A stretch of DNA of 64,000 nucleotides from Alisma plantago-aquatica. Lineage: Eukaryota; Streptophyta; Magnoliopsida; Alismatales; Alismataceae. The notes under the pieces are model-generated. The model saw nothing but the letters and a program-made list of their open reading frames with translations, ran no database searches and was not told the DNA's origin. Location of the stretch: contig OY856412.1 in assembly GCA_963693085.1 (NCBI GenBank), forward strand, positions 350,430,957 through 350,494,956, in the 5' to 3' direction. The position numbers and the translations under genes are program-made. Shown piece by piece: positions 45,713 to 59,083 of this stretch (position 1 is the first letter of the stretch; each line of letters starts with the position of its first letter).

Positions 45713-47390
45713 TTATTAATGCATGGGCTGGGAAAACTGAATCTTTGAATGTTTTCAAAAGTAATTGGAGCAGTGATGTCTCTGGGTTCCCTATCTTCAA
45801 GATTTATTATAAATTTAGAAAGCTAAGGCATGGTTTGTCTGTGTGGAATAAGGAATCTATTGGGAATTTCTATGAGGTAGCAAAAAGATTGGAATCTCTT
45901 GTTGTTGAGGCTCAACTTAAACTTGACCATGATCTCTCGAATGACTTACTTCAAATTGATGCTATTGGGAAAAGAAAAGAAGCTTCTATTTCTAGTTCAC
46001 ATGAGGAATCTTTATGGAGACAGAAGTCAAGAAGTACTTGGATTAGAGAAGGTGATATCAATTCTAAGTTCTTTTACTCTTCTGTGAAGGTGAGGCATAA
46101 TCTTAATAATATAAAATCTCTTATGATCGATGGGTCTGTTTCTACTGATGATGTTATTATTAAAGATCATATTCAGAATTATTATCATAGCCTTTTCAAC
46201 AGTGGGTTTGTTATTGATCTAAGCATCTTGAGCAAGCTCGATTTTCCAAGTCTGAATGAAGTAGATAAGATGTGGCTGGATGGGTGTTTCTCTATCAAGG
46301 AGATCATTAAAGTCATCAACAATTTAAATTCAGACAAGTGCCCTGGTCTCGATGGTTTGAATGATAAATTCTACAAAACAGCCTAGAGTATCATTTGCAC
46401 GGATGTGGTGGAAGCTATCCATGGTTTCTTTAATTCTGGCCGTCTTCTCAAAGTAGCTAATCATACCTTTATTACTCTCATTCCCAAAGTGAAAGACTCC
46501 AATGAACTTAAGAATCTAAGACCTATTGCTCTGTGTAACATCTTTTTTAAGACCATTTCAAAACTTCTTACTAATAGGTTGAGGTTTTCTCTACCTTCCC
46601 TCATCAGTTGGAATCAGTGTGCTTTTGTACTTGGTAGGATCATCAAATATGTTGTTCTCCTTTCTAATGAGTTGATTCATGACTTCAGTAGGAGAGATGG
46701 AATTCCTAAAATGTGTTTAAAGTTTGATATTTCTAAAGCCTACTACACCGTTTCCTGGGACTCTATCTTTTGCATCCTCCGTATGATGAATTTACCACAT
46801 TGCTGGATTATTTGGTTGAAAGAGATCTTCGATACTATCACCTATGAGATCTTGATCAATGGAGTAGCTGTTGAATCTTTTAAACCCAACAATGGAGTTC
46901 ATCAGGGCGATCCTTTAGCTCCATACATCTTTGTTATCGTTATGTAGGTAGTCACTCTTCTTCTGGATAGTGAAGTCAAATTGGGAAATCTTATACCTCT
47001 GAAAGCCTCTTCCTCTTGCACTATCTCCCATTTAATTTTTTCAGATGACGTATTAGTTTTTTCTGAAGCTAATGTTCAAAGTGCCTATGCCATCAAAAGG
47101 GTCATTGACAGACTGTACAAAGCTACTGGCCTTAAGATTAATCTTGAGAAAAGTGCAGTCATCTTTAGTTCTGGAGCTGATAAGAGTTTGATTGGGGAAA
47201 TTCTTGGTATTTCTAAAGGAAGCTTACCTATGAGGTACCTAGGTGTCCCTCTGTTTATAGGTACACTCTCAAAGACTCACTGTTTTCCTCTTATGGATAA
47301 AATTAAAAGGAGATTGGAGGACTGGAAAGCAAGCCACTTGTCTATGGCAGGTAGAATCGAACTTGCACAATCCAATTTATCAACCATTTA
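45676..47390 (+). pseudogene. LINE ORF2 reverse transcriptase domain
   Basis: The linker (TWIREGDINSKFFYSSVKVR) is followed by KCPGLDGLNDKFYK, FITLIPKVKDSNELKNLRPI, CLKFDISKAYYTV, NNGVHQGDPLAPYIF and HLIFSDDVLVFSEA, the last with the catalytic DD (about 47031-47072). RYLGVPLFIG follows as in plant LINEs. Stops at 46384 and 46945. The family normally has FADD; FSDD is a G-to-T change. Confidence 0.92.
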
Positions 47391-48482
47391 TCTCTACTGG
47401 ACTTCTACTTTCCCTCTTCCTTCTGCTGTTTGTGATGACATTGATAAGCTATGCAGAGATTTTATATGGGGTAAATCTGAGACCAAGAGGTCTGTCCATC
47501 TTGTTAAATGGAGTAATATCATCCAGAATAGGAATGAAGGTGGTCTAGGCATAAGAAATATAAGAGAGGTCATCAAAGCATCTATTATGCTTAATGGATG
47601 GAATCTAGAAAAGAAAAAAGATAGCATATGGATAAAGTGGGTCCATGAAAAATATTTAGCTAAGTCCTCCTTTTGGTCTTTACACATCAATGATTCCTTC
47701 TCGTGGTTTTTTAAGAAATTATTGCTGTCAAGGGATGATATTATGAAGCATATTGAAGTTAAAGTTGGTGATGGGTCTTCCCTTTCTGTTTGGAACGACT
47801 CTTGGCTCCCTAGTGCCAACTTTCTAGTTGATACTCTTGGACCGTAGTGCTTTATCCAACTTGGGATTGCCAATGATGCTAAAGTCAGTTATTTCATTAG
47901 GAACAAGTCTTGGTTTTATGAAAAAACGAGGCTGGATTCTAATATGAATAACATTTTGAAGGATCTGCCAGTTCCAAATGGAGGAGCTAATGAATTTCTC
48001 TTTGAAGGCAAGCTAGATTTGAAGTTCAGAGATGTTCTTGATATCATAAGAACAAAATTTGATATTTCTCCTTTTTTCAAATGGCTTTGGGAATCTAAAG
48101 GCCCTAAAAGATTTCTTTTCCTGGGTGGAAGGTTGGACATGGTAGAGTTTTGACCTCCTGCTATGTGAAACACATGGGAATCAGTCTGGCATCGAGATGT
48201 TCTCTGTGTAAAAGGGAGGAAGAGGACACTGTCCACCTGTTCTTTGATTGCAGTTACTCTAAAGCAATGTGGAGTTATTTTTGTTCCTATTATGGTTGTT
48301 CTGTCCCTAGCTCGACTAAATATTTATGCAGTCTTTATGACAAAGAGAGAAGACTAGCCAGTATTTCAGTCCTATACTGGTTGTGGGAAGAAAGAAACGA
48401 TAGGTTTCATAGAAGTCTTGAGAAAGATGAGCAAAGATTATGGTTGTTCATCCTTAGTGATGTCAAAGCTTTTTTCAAATGA
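47391..48482 (+). pseudogene. LINE ORF2 C-terminus with zf-RVT domain
   Basis: CRDFIWGKSETKRSVHLVKW and GGLGIRNIREVI are the usual C-terminal blocks. After a stop at 47845 and a frame change near 48130, a zf-RVT domain follows (RCSLCKREEEDTVHLFFDC, with Cys-x2-Cys and His...Cys), ending at 48482. Confidence 0.85.
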
Positions 48483-48672
48483 TGATTCCTTTGGCTGTGC
48501 ATTTTTCCTGTTGGTTTTCTTCAGACTCAGTTCTGATTGTGTATAGTTTTATACCTTTCTTTGACATCATTCATATGGAGGCTGTTCCATATTGAGTGTT
48601 ATACTGTTATACTCTTGTATTTTTGAAAATTCAAAAAAAGCAATATGATGAGCTAGGTTCACCGTAAAAAAA
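48483..48672 (+). other. LINE 3' end and A-rich tail
   Basis: Short T-rich 3' sequence with a GTTATACTGTTATACTCTTG duplication, then A-rich words (TTCAAAAAAAGC) and the final run of seven A at 48665-48672 before the presumed target duplication. Confidence 0.65.
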
Positions 48673-51229
48673 GTTATGAATATTGTAAAAGGGAACTTGG
48701 ATTAGGTTTCACCAATCAAACTAGTCTCAATTATGCAAAACATTCCCTTCCAATATACATATATTCTTGATACAATTTGTAGGAAGTCATAAGAGATCTC
48801 TAACACCTTCTTCTCTCAAGATCAGGGTATATTTTTATCTAAGGGAACCTCTCTCTCAAGATGATAACTAACATATCAAGAATAGATACACAAACTTTTC
48901 TATAGTGATCCCTCACTCTTGTGGCTCGTTGCTAGTCCATACTCTAGATATTTCTAATCTAGTTCTCTTAAGTTTATTCATATCAGACACCACAAGAAGA
49001 TAGACAATAAAAAAAGCGACATATTTAAATAGATTATAGAAACAAAATTGCTAGAATATATGTATTTAAATAGAAGAAGGAAAGATCACATGGTTGGGAG
49101 GGCTTTATGGCTGCTCAAAACCCAAGTCATGGGGTTTAGTCGCCCATGGTGCAAGAAGAAAACAAACTAGAACTTGAAAAGTCATGATTCTAATATAAAT
49201 AATGAAAATAAGAAGAAATAAGGAGAGAGGTCGATACATGGGTACATCGTAAAGAAGTCCTCATCTTTGAGTTAGGCGCTTAGATACCCACCATACGAAG
49301 GATATTGTCTTACGACACTCAGATCACTATACCTCCTTTGATGGATATTGAACACTCACTTGGAGAGCAAACCTATTCTTATTATCCTTCCTTTGCAACC
49401 CACATTGACTTAAAATGAAAGGTCAATCTACCCACATTTTAATTGAATATGACTGATAGGTCGATTCTCTAGAGAGGTTGACTAATCTTGCCTATCAATG
49501 TTGGAGGTTGACACTCCTCACTTCGGTTATTGATGATGCTTAGTCAAGATGTAACTTATCAGTATGGCGTGGAAGTAACCATCGTGATAATATCAAAGGT
49601 CCATAGAACTTGCAAGGTCAGTTGGTCTGATCTTGGTTTTAGTGCTCTGCAACAACATTTTGGCTTGTTCATAGAAAATAAGATTCCCTGGAATTGATTC
49701 TTTAGGGTCTTGTATATAGAGTCTAACCTACCTCTTATTGACATGTAATTGTTCCACATGTTATTGACCCTTAGACTTTTGATAATCATCCTATGAAGGT
49801 GTGATCGATCTTAGCTCAATTGATTCTGCAACAAACTCAGGTCAATAGTTTCTTAAGGAGGTTGATTTCTCAAGTTTCTTGATCTCTGGTCATTTCTTCA
49901 AGCTCGATGGGTTTCTTTGAGAAATATCGACTTGAAGGTCGATTCATATCTTGGAAGTATCAACTTAATGGGTTCCATATCGAGCTCGTAGCTCTATTTT
50001 TTGATCGAGCTTGTACTTGGTTGAACTTAATCGACATGTGGTTCGATAGCTTTTTGGATCTAGTGGGTCAATCAACCAAGAGGTTGATTGACATTATTCA
50101 TAGTGCATCGGCTTGATAGGTCATATTTCGAGCTCTGTGATTGTGCTTCTTGGATCAACCTTTAGAGGTTGATTAGATGGAATTTCTTTACTTTGTTCAA
50201 GATCTTCTTCATGAGTAAGGATAGACCTTGGAGTTTGATTTCTTTTGTATCGAGTTTCATGGGTTAGAATCCAAATTTTTGCATTTTTTCAAAGGCAACT
50301 TAATCAAAATAGAGTATTTGGTGAATAAGTGTAAAATGGAGGATTTTATAGTAATTATTTGCATATGAAGATAATTTTCTAGAAAGAAAGAGACATGCAA
50401 TATTCATGAAAAGTGATGTTATCAGATTTCTGAGTGGAAGATTCTAGAGTGGAAGCATAATTTTGTGATCCATTAGGTTGGACACACCGTTGGAACACAT
50501 CATTCCACCATATGGAACCTAGGAGATGGTTGTGATCTGCTGGGTGTCCCTAGGCTGGAAAAAGTTCATTTCTTGTATCTGGTTTTCTAGATATTTTAGG
50601 AGCCTTCTGGAGATTTTTTTAGATAAAATTGGTTGTGATTGTAGGATTGAGTCCAATATAGAATAAAAGTCAATAAAATAAAGGAAGATAATAGGAATTC
50701 TAACATGACTTGTCTTCCTCATTACCCAAAAGATATGAATTTATGTGAAACATGGCAATTGAATATCAATGAGATTTAAGTCATGAATATTTTATTCAAA
50801 ATTATTCAAATGGGAAGTGTATGTGAAAAGACTCATAAAAGTAGAGTTAAAGGGAAAATCACACCTAAATCCATCAAAAATACCTTTTGTATAGAAACCC
50901 CTAGAATATGATAAATGAGAAAAACAACTAGATTAAATAGGAGGAAAATGTAGAAAATGTGAAAAAAGATTTAATGCACACCATTAGTATCTTGAGAGTG
51001 AATTTTTATCATGAATTTTAACTTAGTGAGAAAAAATGAGGTGTTAGTAGTTTGTCGCTCTCAAGAAAAGGTTCGAGGTAAGGAGTGAGAAGCGCAATCA
51101 TGAGAAAAATATAACCCCCATTTTTGTTCATGAAGGCCAAAAAGTTGAGACTCATCAATGATGTTTTGATGAACCTCATAAAGGGTCAAAATTGTAGGTG
51201 ATTTCTTTCCTTCTAAAGAGATGAATAAT
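48673..51229. other. Probable rest of F 5' LTR, then unassigned
   Basis: Collinear continuation of F's LTR is expected here after the LINE, but without a partner LTR the end cannot be placed. From 49200 to about 50180 GTCGAT-type words recur (GGTCGATTC, ATCGACTTG, GAGGTTGATT, AATCGACATG). From 50280 to 51230 the text is A-rich and featureless. No coding sequence is supported. Confidence 0.45.
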
Positions 51230-51662
51230 TATGGTAACCATTCATAGAGAGCATAAGATTGGGTAAAGGTGATCATTCAATGGTCAATGTAGCCTCCATG
51301 GCCAGTGAATATACCCGACTACTCATCTATCCCCCCTAGAATGTTAGAGAGCTATCAAAGGGTTCCAATCTTCCTAATTTGAAAGAATCTCCCCTGTTAC
51401 TCCAATTTTTATTCAATATACATCCAATTCTCGCATTGCTTCATGTACTAATGTGGGGAATGGTGAAAGTGAAAGAACCATTGGTGTGAAAAGTGTATGT
51501 GGTTACTTTTCCTTATAGGGATGAATTAGGAGATAACCATTCATGTAAGGAATAAGGCCAGGTGCATAAGATCATCTAACAACAAGTGTATCCTCCACAT
51601 CAAGTAACAATACCCGACTACTCATATGTCTCCCTAGAGTGTCTATGAGCTATCGAAGGGCT
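51230..51662. repeat. Degenerate tandem array, left part (2 units)
   Basis: Two units about 290 bp apart share TAGCCTCCATGG or TATCCTCCACAT, AATACCCGACTACTCAT, a CCCTAGA word and AGCTATC(A/G)AAGGG. The array continues past element H at 59084 with more diverged units, showing that H landed inside it. Confidence 0.7.
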
Positions 51663-51667
51663 CTAGT

Positions 51668-54600
51668 TGTAACATACCAGATCCTAGACCCTACCTTAGA
51701 ACTGTGACATTTTGGGTTTGACCAAACAAGGTTGAGGTTAGTGTGGGCCTAGTAATATAATGCATGAATAATGTAATATAATCTGTCATATAATTTATTT
51801 GGTGATAATAAGATGATGAATAACTTAATTTCATGCATAATATGGTTAATGGGCCTCTAATGGGCTAGATGATATAACCCATGTAAGAAAGCCTCAAAAT
51901 AAAGAATAGACTTCAAATTCGTAATATACACATTAAAATAAGTTTACATGTCAATTTTCATTTAATTTGGACTACCTTGAAATAATATGGTAAGTTAAGA
52001 GAGAGAATTGCCTAAACGGTGTAATTAATAAATAAAAATAATAAATGACTACAAAAGAGGAAAATAATGTTAGATTAGTAATCTACATAATAAAATATAG
52101 CCTTTGGGTGAATTTTCATCCAATTTGGAGAAAGTTTGCTTAAAAGATAAGATCAGGAGAGAGAAAGTGTGTAGAATCTTCAAAATATTAAATAATTGCT
52201 CAAACATCTCCAACATGTAAAACTGATAGCGAATTCGTATCCAACACACTAAATATAACTTGTGGGTCAAGTTTCATCAATTTGGATAATTTTAATATCA
52301 TTAACGAAGGAGGAAAGAGAAAATTAAATTTGATTTATTTAACACATTAAAAGTTTCTAAAAGGCAAAACTAAGTGCATAATCAGAATCTACATGCCTTA
52401 ATTGGCCTATGAGAAAATTTTCATATAATTTGGATAACATATGCACCCTCAATTTAAGTTGGAAAGAAAACACCTAATATTTATATGTCACCTTGCTTTG
52501 TATTCCGATTTCTTCTTCGATAAGGTTTGGTCTTTTTATTGCTGTCACGCGGTTGCCTTATTTCGGGCCACATCTGAGCCATTGATATAGATCCAACAAC
52601 TTCTTCTGTCTCTTCTACCTTCTGCTTCCTCTTTCCCTTTTTTTCTCACGAGCAGCAAATCCGACTTCCCAATTTTTCTCTCGCATATCTCTCCCCCATC
52701 TCTCACCGATGCACTTTGTTTTTATCTCAGTTGGTTTCCTTATCTTTGTTTGTGTCGTTTGACCCTATAAAATCTAGGGCCTCATTGTGTATTTTGGTTT
52801 TTAGTATGAGATTTCTCTTCTCCCCTGTTTTCTCTTCATTTCCTCTATTTCCCCTCTTCTCGGCCATCTAGGCCTTTAGACCAGGAGGGGTTGGTCTCTT
52901 GACCTCCGACGAGGTCGCAGATGCATCTTGCTCACCTCAGTTCTGGCCTTGTCAGACTCTGGGATGTCTCTCCTACACCGATCACCTCTTCACAGACGCT
53001 CCGATCGGAGGTTGGCACCTCGGCCATTGAGAGCCCTGGACCAGTCTTGGAGATCGGTTGTGCAAACTAGCCATGGATTTGCGGAGCTCTATGCTCCTCC
53101 GCGACTTCTAATTCGAGGTATTCCAGGTTTTCCCTTTTTGATATCTTTTTTTTGATCGGAGATCGGGTCCCTCGCTGGCTTCTCGCGTTTGACGAAGCGA
53201 AGAAGATGGTTCAGTGCCTTCTTACCTCTCTACCCTTCGTCTCCCTTCTATTTTGTTTTCTCACCAGGGGTACTTTCGTCATTCTTCTTCCCTAGCTTTG
53301 GATGAGTCACAGCGGGCCATTACCTCACTGACCCGATGACCCTTGATTGGACCAAGCTAGCAGGACCAGGCCCACTCCCCCTCCTCTCTCTCGCCTTGAA
53401 CGCTAACTTGATTTTTTTGCTAATTTTCTATTGGTTGATTTTATAAAATCAATAACTAATAATTCACTATTCTGAAAATTACAAATAAATACTCTTTGGA
53501 TTCATAAAAATGTAATATTTCTTTTGGTATTGGTTTTCTTGCCTGAATCTGATGTTTTTAAAGGGGTGATTTAATGGATCTAATTAAATAAGATAATAAC
53601 TTGTATAATTCATAACTAAATATTTATAAGTAAGAAAAATATCATAAAATATGTTTCAGACTAATAAAAGTATAACCTAAAACATGGAGTGTTTTGGAAA
53701 CCTAATTCACACAATAATAAAAAGGTGGTTTTTAGGGTTTCTGAAATTAATATAAATCTAACCCTAATCCCACATATATGCTAATAGGTGCTTTGGAAGG
53801 CTAGGCTTGGACCTAGAAGTGACTTTGGACTTTGGAATCTGAAGTTGAGGTATGATTACATCCCACATTAATTATGTATTGAGCAATTTCTTATTCATCT
53901 CTCTTGATGTATATTGTATCCCTTATTCATCCATATTGAGAAATTCACCTACTTTATCATTCTTTTGAATTTTGGCCTACAGAATATGTCTATCTTTTGA
54001 TACCATGGTTCGTGTGAACTATCTTGATTGTTATGAACTTGGATAATTTCTTGATATCATATATTGTGCCTTGGTGCATGTTGGTCCCTTATATTGTTAT
54101 GTGCCTTTTTGAAGTGGATGTATTATGTTTGTGTTGTCCATTGCGTGATGGCAACATTGTTTATTCTGAATATACTTTCTACTTGCCTCTACATTAAACA
54201 TGCTATGTGATTTAGTAGCACTAGTGTAGTGCAAATTGCATTGGTTTTGTTTATAGCAGATGTGATATTTCCTGCTCTTTTTGGGACGGCAAGGGACCTC
54301 GTACCCAGGGCAAGATGTGTGTCTTGACCCTTTTTATATATATTTGGGAGTTTGTCGGTGAGTCATTCTCTATCAGGTTTGCAAGGATGTGAATCCTTGG
54401 CCGCCAATTGTGTTTATATTGTTCTAAGGCTATGCTTATCTCACATGCATGCAGGTTGATGATGATATGTGCTTTGTTTCCCACCATGGTAGTTGATGTT
54501 TATATTGATAGCACATTCTTATTATTTGTTGGTTATGGCAAGTATCACTTTTTTTATGATCTTTTCTCTTGATACCTGATTGGGTGGTCCTTATCTCTTG

Positions 54601-55036
54601 CATGGGAAGCCTTTTATTTTGATGTCCCTTATCCTTTATAAATGGCTCAATTTCCATTTTTTAGTATGCACATACCAGCCTTTGCTGATGTTTCCTATTG
54701 TTTCTCTTTTACTGGGGTATGCTTCCAACCCTAGGTGGAGGACATGGATGTCTTGACATGTGGATCCGAACTTAGTTTGTGATGATGAAGGTTGGAGACA
54801 ATCTTGAGGTGGTTTAGATTTCCTTTACATGGATCCTTATGATGTAAGTTTGTAACCCTTTGTTTTATAATTGAATATAGTCATGTTTTTATTCCGCTGC
54901 TATACTTTGGTCTTTTGTTACCATTATATAAAGATTTGAAAATTTTACACCCACTCCAACATACCTTCTGAGTGTGTTTGGATGGGAGGTTTTATTGTTC
55001 AAATTTTTAGTAAGGAAGTGATTTCACTTCTTTACA
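51668..55036 (+). repeat. 5' LTR of H
   Basis: TGTAACATACC to CTTTACA. AT-rich first third, then a GC-richer block (about 52500-53400) with a TATA box at 52765, then AT-rich again. A frame open in the 3' LTR is broken here by indels, so it is not a gene. Confidence 0.94.
52765..52772 (+). promoter_or_regulatory. TATA box of H 5' LTR
   Basis: CTATAAAA after GACC, conserved in the 3' LTR at 56812-56819, followed about 30 bases on by TTGTGTATTTTGG and then a T/C-rich leader. Confidence 0.6.
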
Positions 55037-55720
55037 ACATGGTATCAGAGCCCATGGTAGTCGGAATCGACTATTTCAATTTTGTCTCCCTATAGAACCC
55101 TTGACTTTTCTAGATAGCTCTAAGTGAGATGTTGACCCTAGATTTGATCTATGATGATCTTTTATGCAATAAGGTTTGGTTTGAGGACAAGATTAGGTTA
55201 TGAGGAAGTATTAACATGGAAAAGTTGCGACTTGGCTTATCACATTGATTTTGGTACCATCTTTGTTTTATCTCCAATACTTCTTATCGACAAAAATTAT
55301 TTTCATTATACTACCATATATACTCAAAATTTTCTGGATTTCATCGAAGTTTTTCCTAAACTAAGTCACAATGAAGAGAAACTCTAGTTTGAGTAGAATC
55401 TAACCCTAGTTTGTGACTAGGATTGATATAATGATGTAGTTGACCTACCCTATGACTTTTGGATGTTCATGTAGGGTTGATAGGTTAGAGACACGAGGAC
55501 CTAAAAACTCAGCCCTAGATGGTGACTTTAGTTGGATACATGAGAAATATTAATCTCTAAATAGTTTCATAACTAAGGGATGTGGGTAGTCTAAGAAGTT
55601 ATTTAGTATGACTTGTTAGGTTGATCCTTTTTATGGGGTGGGGAATAGTTGATTGTTGATGTTTGGATCAATAGATTTTGAGGACGAAATCCTTTTAAGG
55701 GGTGGAGTGTTGTAACATAC
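55037..55720 (+). other. Internal region of H (no gag or pol)
   Basis: Primer site TGGTATCAGAGCCC at about 55040-55053. Then about 620 bp with one 78-codon open frame (55151-55387) that I do not recognise and that starts at no clear context; it is probably chance. The end carries GAGGACGAAATCCTTTTAAG and GGGTGGAG, the chromovirus polypurine terminus, so the ancestor had a chromovirus-like 3' end. Confidence 0.85.
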
Positions 55721-58700
55721 CAGATCATGGACCCTACCTTAGAACTGTGACCTTTTGGGTTTGACCAAACAAGGTTGAGGTTAGTGTGACCCTAATAATA
55801 TAATGCATGAATAATGTAATATAATATGTCATATAATTTATTTGGTGATAATAAGATGATGAATAACTTAATTTCATGCATAATATGGTTAATGGGCCTC
55901 TAATGGGCTAGATGATATAACCCATGTAAGAAAGCCTCAAAATAAAGAATAGACTTCAAATTCATAATATACACATTAAAATAAGTTTACATGTCAATTT
56001 TCATTTAATTTGGACAACCTTGAAATAATATGGTAAGTTAAGAGAGAGAATTTGCCTAAAAGGTGTAATTAATAAATAAAAATAATAAATGACTCCAAAA
56101 GAGGAAAATAATGTTAGATTCGTAATCTACATAATAAAATATAGCCTTTGGGTGAATTTTCATCCAATTTGGAGAAAGTTTGCTTAAAAGATAAGATCAG
56201 GAGAGAGAAAGTGTGTAGAATCTTCAAAATATTAAATAATTGCTCAAACATCTCCAACATGTAAAACTGATAGCGAATTCGTATCCAACACATTAAATAT
56301 AACTTGTGGGTCAAATTTCATCAATTTGGATAATTCTAATATCATTAACGAAGGAGGAAAGAGAAAACGAAATTTGATTTTTTTAACATAGTAAATGTTT
56401 CTAAAAGGCAAAACTAAGTACATAATCGGAATCTACATGCCTTAATTGGCCTATGAGAAAAATTTCATGTAATTTGGATAACATATGCACCGTCAATTTA
56501 AGTTGGAAAGAAAACACCTAATATTTATATGTCACTTTGCTTTGTATTCCGATTTCTTCTTGGATAAGGTTTGGTCTTTTTATTGCTGTCACACGATTGC
56601 CTTATTTTTGGGCCACATCTGAGCCATTGATCTAGATCCAACAGCTTCTTCTGTCTCTCCTACCTTCTACTTCCTCTTTCCCTTTCTTTTTCTCACGAGC
56701 AGCAAATCCGACTTCCCAATTTTTCTCTCGCATATCTCTCCCCCATCTCTCATCGATGCACTTTGTTTTTATCTCAGTTGGTTTCCTCATCTTTGTCTAC
56801 GTCGTATGACCCTATAAAATCTAGGGCCTCGTTGTGTATTTTGGTTTTTAGTATGAGATTTCTCTTCTCCCCTGTTTTCTCTTCGTTTCCTCTATTTTCC
56901 CCTCTTCTCGGCCATCTTGTCCTTCAGACCAGGAGGGGTTGGTCTCTTGACCTCCGACGAGGTCACGGATGCATCTTTCTCGTCTCAGTTCTAGCCTTGT
57001 CAAGCTCTGGGATGTATCCCCTACTACGATCAGCTTCACAGGTGCTCCGATCGGAGGTTGTCACCTCAGCCATCGAGAGGCCTGGACCGGTCTTGGAGAT
57101 CGGCTGTGCAAACTCGCCATGGATTTGCGGAGCTCTATGCTCCTCTGTGACTTCTAATTCGAGTTATTCTAGGTTTTCCCTTGTTGGTCGCTTTGTTTTG
57201 ATAAGAGATTGGGTCCCTCACTGGCTTCTCGTGTTTGACGAAGCAAAGAAGATGGTTCGATGCCTTCTTACCTCTCTACCCTTCGTCTCCTTTCTGTTTT
57301 GTTTTCTCGCCAGGGGTACTTTCATCGTTCTTCTTCCCTGGCTTTGCATGAGTCACAGTGGGCCATTACCTCACTGACCCGGCAGCCCTTGATTGGACCA
57401 AGCTAGCAGGACCAGGCCCACTCCCCCTCCTCTCTCTCGCCTTGAACGCTAACTTGATTGTTTTTGCTAATTTTCTAATGGTTGATTTTATAAAATCAAT
57501 AACTAATAATCCACTATTCGGAAAATTACAAATAAATACTCTTTGGATTCATACAAATGTAATCTTTCTTTTGGTATTGGTTTTGTTACCTGACTCTGAT
57601 GTTTTAAAAGGGGTGATTTAATGGATCTAATTAAATAAGATAATAACTTGTATAATTCATAACTAAATATTTATAAGTCAGAAAAAATAATAAAATATGT
57701 TTCAGACTCATAAAAGTATAACCTAAAATATGGAGTGGTTTTGGAAACCTAATTCACACAATAATAAAAAGGTGGTGTTTAGGGTTTCCGAAATCAATAT
57801 AAATCTAACCCTAATCCCTCATATATGCTAATAGGTGCTTTGGAAGGCTAGGCTTGGACCTAGCAGTGAGTTTGGACTTTGGACTCTGAAGTTGAGGTAT
57901 GATTGCATCCCACATTAGTTATGTATTAAGAAATTTCTTATTCATCTCTCTTGATGTATGTTGTATCACTTATTCATCCATATTGAGCAATTCACCTACT
58001 TTATCATTCTTTTGAATTTTGGCCTACACAATTTGTCTATCTTTTGATACCATGGTTCGTGTGAACTATCTTGATTGTTATGAACTTGGATAATTTCTTG
58101 ATATCATATGTTGTGCCTTGGTGCATGTTGGTTCCTTATATTGTTATGTTCCACTTTGAAGTGGATGTATTATGTTTGTGTTGTCCATTGTGTGATGGCA
58201 ACATTGTTTATTCTGACTATACTTTCTACTTGCCTCTACATTAAACATGCTATGTGATTCAGTAGCACTAGAGTAGTGTAAATTGCATTGGTTTTGTTTA
58301 TAGCAAATGTGATATTTCCTGCTCTTTTTGGAATGGCAAGGAACCTCGTACCCAGGGCAAGATGTGTGTCTTGACCCGTTTTATATATATTTGGGAGTTT
58401 GGCGGTGAGTCATTCTCTATCAGGTTTGCAAGGATGTGAAGCCTTGGCCACCAATTGTGTTTATATTGTTCTAGGGCTATGGTTATCTCACATGCATGCA
58501 GGTTGATGATGATATGTGTTTTGTTTCCCACCATGGTAGTGGATGTTTATATTGATAACACATTCTTATTATTTGTTGGTTATGGCAAGTATCCCTTTTG
58601 TTATGATCTTTTCTCTTGATACCCGATTGGGTGGTTCTTATCTCTTGCATGGGAAGCCTTTCATTTTGATGTCCCTTATCCTTTATAAATGGCTCAATTT

Positions 58701-59083
58701 CCTTTTTTTTAGTATGCACATACCAGCCTTTGCTGATGTTTCCTATTGTTTCTCTTTTGCTGGGGTATGCTTCCAACCCTAGGTGGAGGACATGGATGTC
58801 TTGACATGTGGACCCAGACTTAGTTGTGATGATGAAGGTTGGAGACAATCTTGAGGTGGTTTAGATTTCCTCTAAATGGATCCTTATGATGTAAGTTTGT
58901 AACCCTTTGTTTTATAATTGAATATAGTCATGTTTTTATTCCGCTGCTATACTTTGGTCTTTTGTTACCATTATATAAAGATTTGAAAATTTTACACCCA
59001 CTCCGACATGCCTTCTGAGTGTGTTTGGACTGGAGGTTTTATTGTTCAAATTTTTAGTAAGGAAGTGATTTCACTTCTTTACA
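55721..59083 (+). repeat. 3' LTR of H
   Basis: Copy of 51668-55036 with scattered substitutions and small indels. TATA box at 56812-56819. A 204-codon frame (56763-57377) crosses the GC-richer block; it is Ser/Leu/Phe-rich, has no known domain and is not kept open in the other LTR, so it is left out as a gene. Confidence 0.94.

Larger units (their letters stand above)
43591..48670 (+). mobile_element. L1-type LINE, near full length, decayed
   Basis: It has two ORFs in the plant L1 order: ORF1 with a DUF4283-like domain and a knuckle, ORF2 with AP-type endonuclease, reverse transcriptase and zf-RVT domain. It ends in an A-rich tract (48665-48672). Flanks AAGTTACAAAATTC (43577-43590) and AAGTTATGAATATT (48671-48684) look like a worn target duplication. 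Orientation is opposite to F, into whose LTR it went. At least six stops and three frame changes. Confidence 0.88.
51668..59083 (+). mobile_element. Non-autonomous LTR element H (LARD-like)
   Basis: Two LTRs of 3369 and 3363 bp (51668-55036, 55721-59083) enclose only 684 bp. Perfect CTAGT target duplications at 51663-51667 and 59084-59088. A primer site and a chromovirus-type polypurine tract are both present, so the element can be mobilised in trans, yet gag and pol are absent. Long LTRs with a short non-coding core fit large retrotransposon derivatives or an internally deleted chromovirus. I counted about ten differences in the first 345 bases of the LTRs, so H is younger than C and D. Confidence 0.93.

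Noticed and set aside
56763..57377. 204-codon open frame in the 3' LTR of H
   Set aside because: Not open in the 5' LTR copy, skewed Ser/Leu/Phe composition, no known domain; it lies in a T/C-rich transcript-leader-like block.
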